Made by a program: the position numbers and the translations under genes
Notes under the pieces: generated by a model
What the model was told of the DNA's origin: nothing
The model's input: the letters and a program-made list of their open reading frames with translations, nothing else
Database searches by the model: none
In this document: one piece after another, positions 59,310-64,000 of the stretch
Layout of the letters: each line of letters begins with the position of its first letter
Numbering within the stretch: position 1 is the stretch's first letter
NCBI GenBank assembly: GCA_036172225.1
Contig: CM069935.1
Coordinates: 24,463,297-24,527,296, forward strand
DNA length: 64,000 nt
Direction of reading: 5' to 3'
From: Cryptocoryne crispatula var. balansae
Taxonomy: Eukaryota; Streptophyta; Magnoliopsida; Alismatales; Araceae

Positions 59310-62300
59310 TGTGAAACCTCGAAGATGATATATGTAAAAATACGTATATGTAAAAATATATATATGAGTCTTGGCATATGGCATGGTTTGAAAATTCATT
59401 TTTTTTATTTCCGTTTATTCGGAAAAATGAACTTCTATTATCTTATCTTTGGCTACTATGAAAGTATATGATATTTCATAGAAGATATTAGCCAAAATAT
59501 GTGATATGCATATATAAAATATATGTCGAGGTTAGGGTTTATAAAATCTGTCTTTGGACCTCTCTCCATCGGAAGTTGCGAATTTCCGATGTTAATTACA
59601 CCGAGACTCTCGGACACCCTTGATTAACTATCGTAGTAATTCGTATATGAAAAGGAGCATTCATCCATAAAATGTTAATATCTGGGTATTATGACCCATA
59701 AAAAGCAATGGAATGCAGATTTAATATTTAAATCTGACAGCACACTGACCATATAAGGTTAAATGACGATGCTAGAACTTGATATCTAGGCTTGAGGGTA
59801 TGGGCAAGGATTTTAACCATACTCTGCAAGAGATTAGTCTCTCAACTCAATGTCTTATCTTAAGACATAGGTTGAATTATTAAGGCTAATCAAGATCCGA
59901 ACATATTCAGATCAAATTCTATGTCGATTTCATATGAATTCTTATATATCGAATAAAATGAAATCTGACCCCACATACCTTCTTTATTGAATTTATGTTG
60001 TCCATATTTGAGTCTATTATTCTAGACTTAGTGATGAAAACAGAATTTTATTTAAGTCTTTATGCTTTGACTTAACAAGATGTAACTTTACTCATAAATT
60101 TCGGAGAAATCCAAGGATGATATATACTTGGATCCGAAAAGACCAAAGGTCTCCCCTCATGTTCAATCATGAGGTTCTTGAGGATATCCTAGGCTCGAGT
60201 AAGTGGGTGCTATCTAATTTCAAGTCCTAACATCTTGGACTTAAACCAAACACTTTATGAATCTCATCCCTATCTGGCTCGGCCAAAGACATGCATAGGA
60301 TCTTGTCCTAAAAGATATATTTCCAGGATGTCCCGGACCTAGATCTGGTTTATGATCAGATTTTGGGTCAATGACCTGTATATGGGTCAATGGGGGAGAA
60401 TCTGTGACCTGTATATGGGTCAATATGAGTTGGGTATATGACCCTTTTATGGATGAGTAGAGAGGCTATATGTGGCCTGAAATATGATCGATAAGGGGGA
60501 CTGTTTACATGAGCATATGGTCGTCGGATGTAGATATGCAAAGGGGTGTACGCCCTGCACATGGGCTGGCATAGGGTCATTTACATATAGCTGGATAGGG
60601 TCAGATTGAAGAGGCAGTATATGACATGATATGGCATTGGTAGGGAGATGGGTGGATGACCTATATGGAGATCAGACATGGGGCCGATAGGTGACTTATT
60701 ATGGGATCTGTATGGGTTGAAGAGGTGATTTGTATATATAGGTCGGATAGAGGGGTCAAGGGGTGACATGTATATGGGTTAAGAAGAAGGACTGTTTTGC
60801 ATAGATTATTATAGGCTGGCATGTGGTTTAAGTATGGGGTGTTATGGAGGGAGTAACAGCCTCTTCTTCCTCTCTCTTTAGTCTGGTCCGGCTCATATAC
60901 AGGGCCCTGTCATCCTCCTGGGTTGTCCCGGGCTTAAACCTAGTTTATGACCCAGATTAGACCGGGACTGGGATTTGATGTATGTCTACACATTATATGG
61001 GGCCAGGTGAGGGATTAAATGTAGCCTGGTATGAGGCCAATAGGTATCATATTGAAGACTGCAATATGGTCCTGTATGGGGTGTTAATAGGAGACTAAAT
61101 GGACTGATCAGGGGCTATGGACGGATGCTTAGTCATGCAAAGACCCGGGCTGAGATACTATATCAAATAAGGCATGTACATGCCTGAAGTGCCTATCTCC
61201 TGAACCACCCAAGCTCGGCCCACAATTCTGTTATATAAGACCTTCATATTATGGAGATCTGATTATGCTCAAATCTGGGGACAGCCGAAAATCTTTTCTT
61301 TGTGAACCCGGTGGCCTATGGCCAGGAGGCTCATGGGATGGTCGCCTGTCACACAGGACCCTGGTGCATACCAAGGGGGTATCTATCTTAACCTCCTGCA
61401 CAAGCCCCTCCAAAATCCAGTTACATTCAGGTCCAAGGCTATCTTAAACCTCCTCTTCAGAGCTCTATTTAAGCTAGGTCCTGCTCAAGGATGAAGACCC
61501 TATGAGCTTCCGGGATGGGGATTCTTACACCTTATTGCTAAAGCTGGAATGCCAAAGCCCAGGATGCCCTGGGGGGGGGTCAGATTTGAAAGTCTATTTT
61601 GAGGGCTGGATCCCATGACTCCCCCCTTCTGCAATCATTCAATTTATTGCAGTCCCTAAATGTTTTAATTTTGAAAGCCCTTAGTTGTATATGCTGATAT
61701 ATGCGTGATAAGTTATACACACTAACATGCTCCGGAGTCTTAATGCTCTGGCCTGTGATAGGTGTGGTCTGATTGAATCAGACTGTGCTTGGACCTGGAT
61801 TAGGCATTGGAAACTTGATTCTGTTCAACCTTAAGATTCAGGCTCTGGTTTAGGCTAGTGCTCATATGTCCAGCCTCTCATTCATTATCAGATTTAAGAA
61901 CAATCCTCTCCTATTTATTTTGAACTGGTAGATCAGAACCTAGACGTCTAGGTCCTAAAATCAAGTCTTCAATTTGTTTGAAACCCGAAGGCTAGAGTTC
62001 AGTCCAATCTATGGTTAGACTGTATGTACATCTTGCTCTCTTACGTTCAGATTTAGTTCCCTCAGTCAGATTCTTATGAATCATATATATAAGAGATGAT
62101 ACTTGATCACCATCACCCTCCATTGACATATGGGCTCGGTCCATGATTGACCTCTCTCTTATATGGAATTTGTACTAAATTTTTGTGAACTAGGAGAAAT
62201 GGGCATATTTGCCTCTCCTCTTGTTCAAGATGAGTGGATGGGATTGCTTTCAAATCCCACCATGCCTCGGACTGGGAGTTACTTCCCACAGGCCCTCCCG

Positions 62301-64000
62301 GCCTCAATTTCTAAAACATGATATGCACTTATTGGAGACCACCCTCCTGTTCTGTCCAATTATGTCCGGACTTGGTCCATTTCCTTTTATGGATCACCAA
62401 CATACATATGAGAAGGGATCCTTGATCACTATCCTATATTTGGTTGGAACCATAGGATATGTTGATGAAGTTGAACTTCAATTTTATCATTTTTGAAGTC
62501 ATCTCTCCCTTTTCTATGTGGATCTGCCCCATGACCGGCCTTCTCTTATTATGAGATAAGCCATAGGCGGTTCTTGCTCACTGAATTAGGCCTACTATTA
62601 GGCCTTGATTATGGGCTGTTATAGATTTTTTTTGCTTACTTATGGTCCTCATAACCGGAGCATAAACATATAGACATACATTGGTTTTTGCTCATCTTTT
62701 TATGAGTATCAACATACATATTTTGATTATGCCATATGGCATGTTACATTATGGTGAGGTGTACATATGTCCATAGCCTCCTTATGTCAAGGCTTCTTGT
62801 CATGCAATCTGTCCCGGAATTGATCTTCTTTATCATAGGACCATTCATGTATTTGGTCCCATCCGAGGCATATTCATGGGATTATGCCCAACATTGGGGT
62901 ATGATCAGCCCTTTGGCAACCCCGGACCATGAATTGCATGCCTTCATGGTCGGATCCCACATCTCCATCCAGGCCCGGTTGGCCATCTTCTCCTACTGCC
63001 TTGTGCTTTGTCTAAGGCTACCCGGGGGGCATTTGGACCATCATATGGGTTCCAAATAGACCGGGTATAACCTCATCCTCATATGCCTTGCTCCACTTCT
63101 GCTGTAGTTGGACCTTGGGAGACCTTCTTCATAACTTTCAGACCGGAGGGGGGACTGTTATGAGAGGAATGATGGAGGAAAGACAGGTTTGTCTAACAGG
63201 TTTGTAAGGGTATATGGGGATATATCCGGAGAGCAATATGGGCTCAATTGGACATGGCCTTCTTTATATCTCAAGAATAGGCCTGAATATGCCCGAGCGG
63301 ATGAAGAGAATGGGCTTGTGAAGTCCTAATATATGCCTAGGAGTTGCAGGTTTGGGCCAGGCCATATTTTGCTAAAATGGGAGGGGAATTGAGGGAATTG
63401 TCCTCAAGATGGATATAGCATCTAGAGGAGGGGACGGCCTATGAAATGGCTATGACATCTTACCTTGGATCCCTTGGAATTCCCTTAGACTCTTGATCAG
63501 TGCGGCTGTCCTCTTTGGTAGGATTTCGCAGACCTTGCCTTCTCCTCCTCCTTTCTCTTCTCTTGCCCGACCCCCTTTCCATGTGCGGGATTGGCCCTAT
63601 TTATAGGCCACCGGACAGTGTGCCGTTCACCCAAGAGAGAGTGGGGGATCATGGGAGTGTGCGGGTGGAGAGAGTGGGGCCATGTTCTCCCAACGTGGGG
63701 AGAGTGGGGCTTGACCAAGTCTTTGGATGATCCCGGCCCTCAATTGTCATCGGATCCGCCTCACGCATAAGTATAGATCTCAGCCTTTGGTTAGCTGCCC
63801 CGGCCCCTCTCTTGATAGCCCAATCCTAGCCCTCCATCCACTGGGTATGCTTATGGCAAATCATTGGCCATCCGGGGCTTGATTGAAGCTAGGCCTTATT
63901 GCCTACGCCCAAAGAATTAATCCTCCTTAATCAAATATCCAATTAGGCTGGATCCAATGGATATTATCCTATTAAGGATCCAATTAGCCATCTCAATGGA
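59310..64000 (-). repeat. 5' LTR of the giant element (right copy, truncated by window edge)
   Basis: It is collinear with 35,899-40,583, with only scattered substitutions and homopolymer length differences until a denser patch at about 63,606-63,900. As the 5' LTR in element orientation it carries the active promoter. Its outer ~1.97 kb (most of U3) and the second target duplication are outside the window. Confidence 0.9.
63597..63606 (-). promoter_or_regulatory. LTR TATA box (right copy, element promoter)
   Basis: Minus-strand CTATAAATAG, identical to the left copy. Transcription runs leftward through a ~4.2 kb R/U5 before reaching the PBS and gag-pol. Confidence 0.7.

Larger units (their letters stand above)
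35899..64000 (-). mobile_element. Giant Tat-lineage Ty3/gypsy LTR retrotransposon (right end off window)
   Basis: Two direct repeats bracket a coding interior: 35,899-42,557 and 59,310 to the window edge. The gag-pol ORF is on the minus strand, so the element reads right to left. The right-hand copy matches the left copy continuously up to about 40,583 and should continue for another ~1.97 kb. The full element is therefore about 30 kb, in the size range of Ogre-like elements. Placement in the Tat lineage rests on the second RNase H domain, a degenerate first RNase H, very long LTRs, and an antisense extra gene between integrase and 3' LTR. The LTR copies look more than 99% identical by eye, which suggests a recent insertion. 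Confidence 0.9.

Noticed and set aside
1..64000. CRISPR arrays, bacterial operons, tRNA or rRNA genes
   Set aside because: The repeats seen are satellites, minisatellites and transposon termini. No spacer-repeat regularity and no tRNA or rRNA signature was found.

Overview
This is nuclear DNA from a flowering plant. The evidence is two terminal exons of a PHS1-like dual-specificity phosphatase, plant-type MITE, hAT and CACTA ends, nested LTRs of plant Ty3/gypsy type, and one very large Tat-lineage retrotransposon with canonical plant TATA boxes. The species cannot be determined from the sequence. Almost everything is transposon-derived; no tRNA, rRNA, CRISPR array or bacterial-type system was seen.

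Layout. 1-2.9 kb: degenerate satellite-like repeats. 2.94-4.94 kb: an LTR (family A/B) carrying a 119-120 bp minisatellite. 5-13 kb: simple repeats, a 27 bp minisatellite, CACTA-like ends and a possible solo LTR. 13-16 kb: MITEs in AT-rich DNA. 16.14-16.74 kb: the last two exons of a PHS1-like gene (minus strand). 17-26 kb: MITEs and hAT-type non-autonomous elements, one with an 8 bp target duplication. 26.4 kb: one unassigned putative exon. 27.4-33.9 kb: a solo LTR (target duplication GGGGG) with a second solo LTR nested inside it in the opposite orientation (target duplication GCCGT).

35,899 to the right edge: a giant Tat-lineage Ty3/gypsy element on the minus strand. Its left copy (3' LTR) is about 6.66 kb. 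The right copy (5' LTR) is cut by the window edge about 2 kb before its expected end, so the whole element should be about 30 kb. Reading right to left it has the 5' LTR, a PBS, an uninterrupted 2675-codon gag-protease-RT-RNase H ORF (with two CHHC zinc-knuckle modules, a degenerate first RNase H and an added second RNase H), then a badly frameshifted integrase with a D-to-N catalytic change, then the PPT and 3' LTR.

The most interesting object lies between integrase and 3' LTR on the opposite (plus) strand. It is a multi-exon gene with a plant mobile domain (PMD) and a coiled-coil tail. Its six introns have GT..AG ends and consistent phases over exons 2-7. The last two exons are present twice (46,489-47,264 and 48,246-48,944), with the intron position and phase conserved, so exon 5 could splice in frame to either copy. 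Because the element's genomic RNA is antisense to this gene, its introns would not be spliced out during retrotransposition, which would explain how an intron-bearing passenger gene can persist in a retrotransposon. Antisense extra ORFs are known in Tat elements; the splice structure and alternative duplicated tail are what I would check first.
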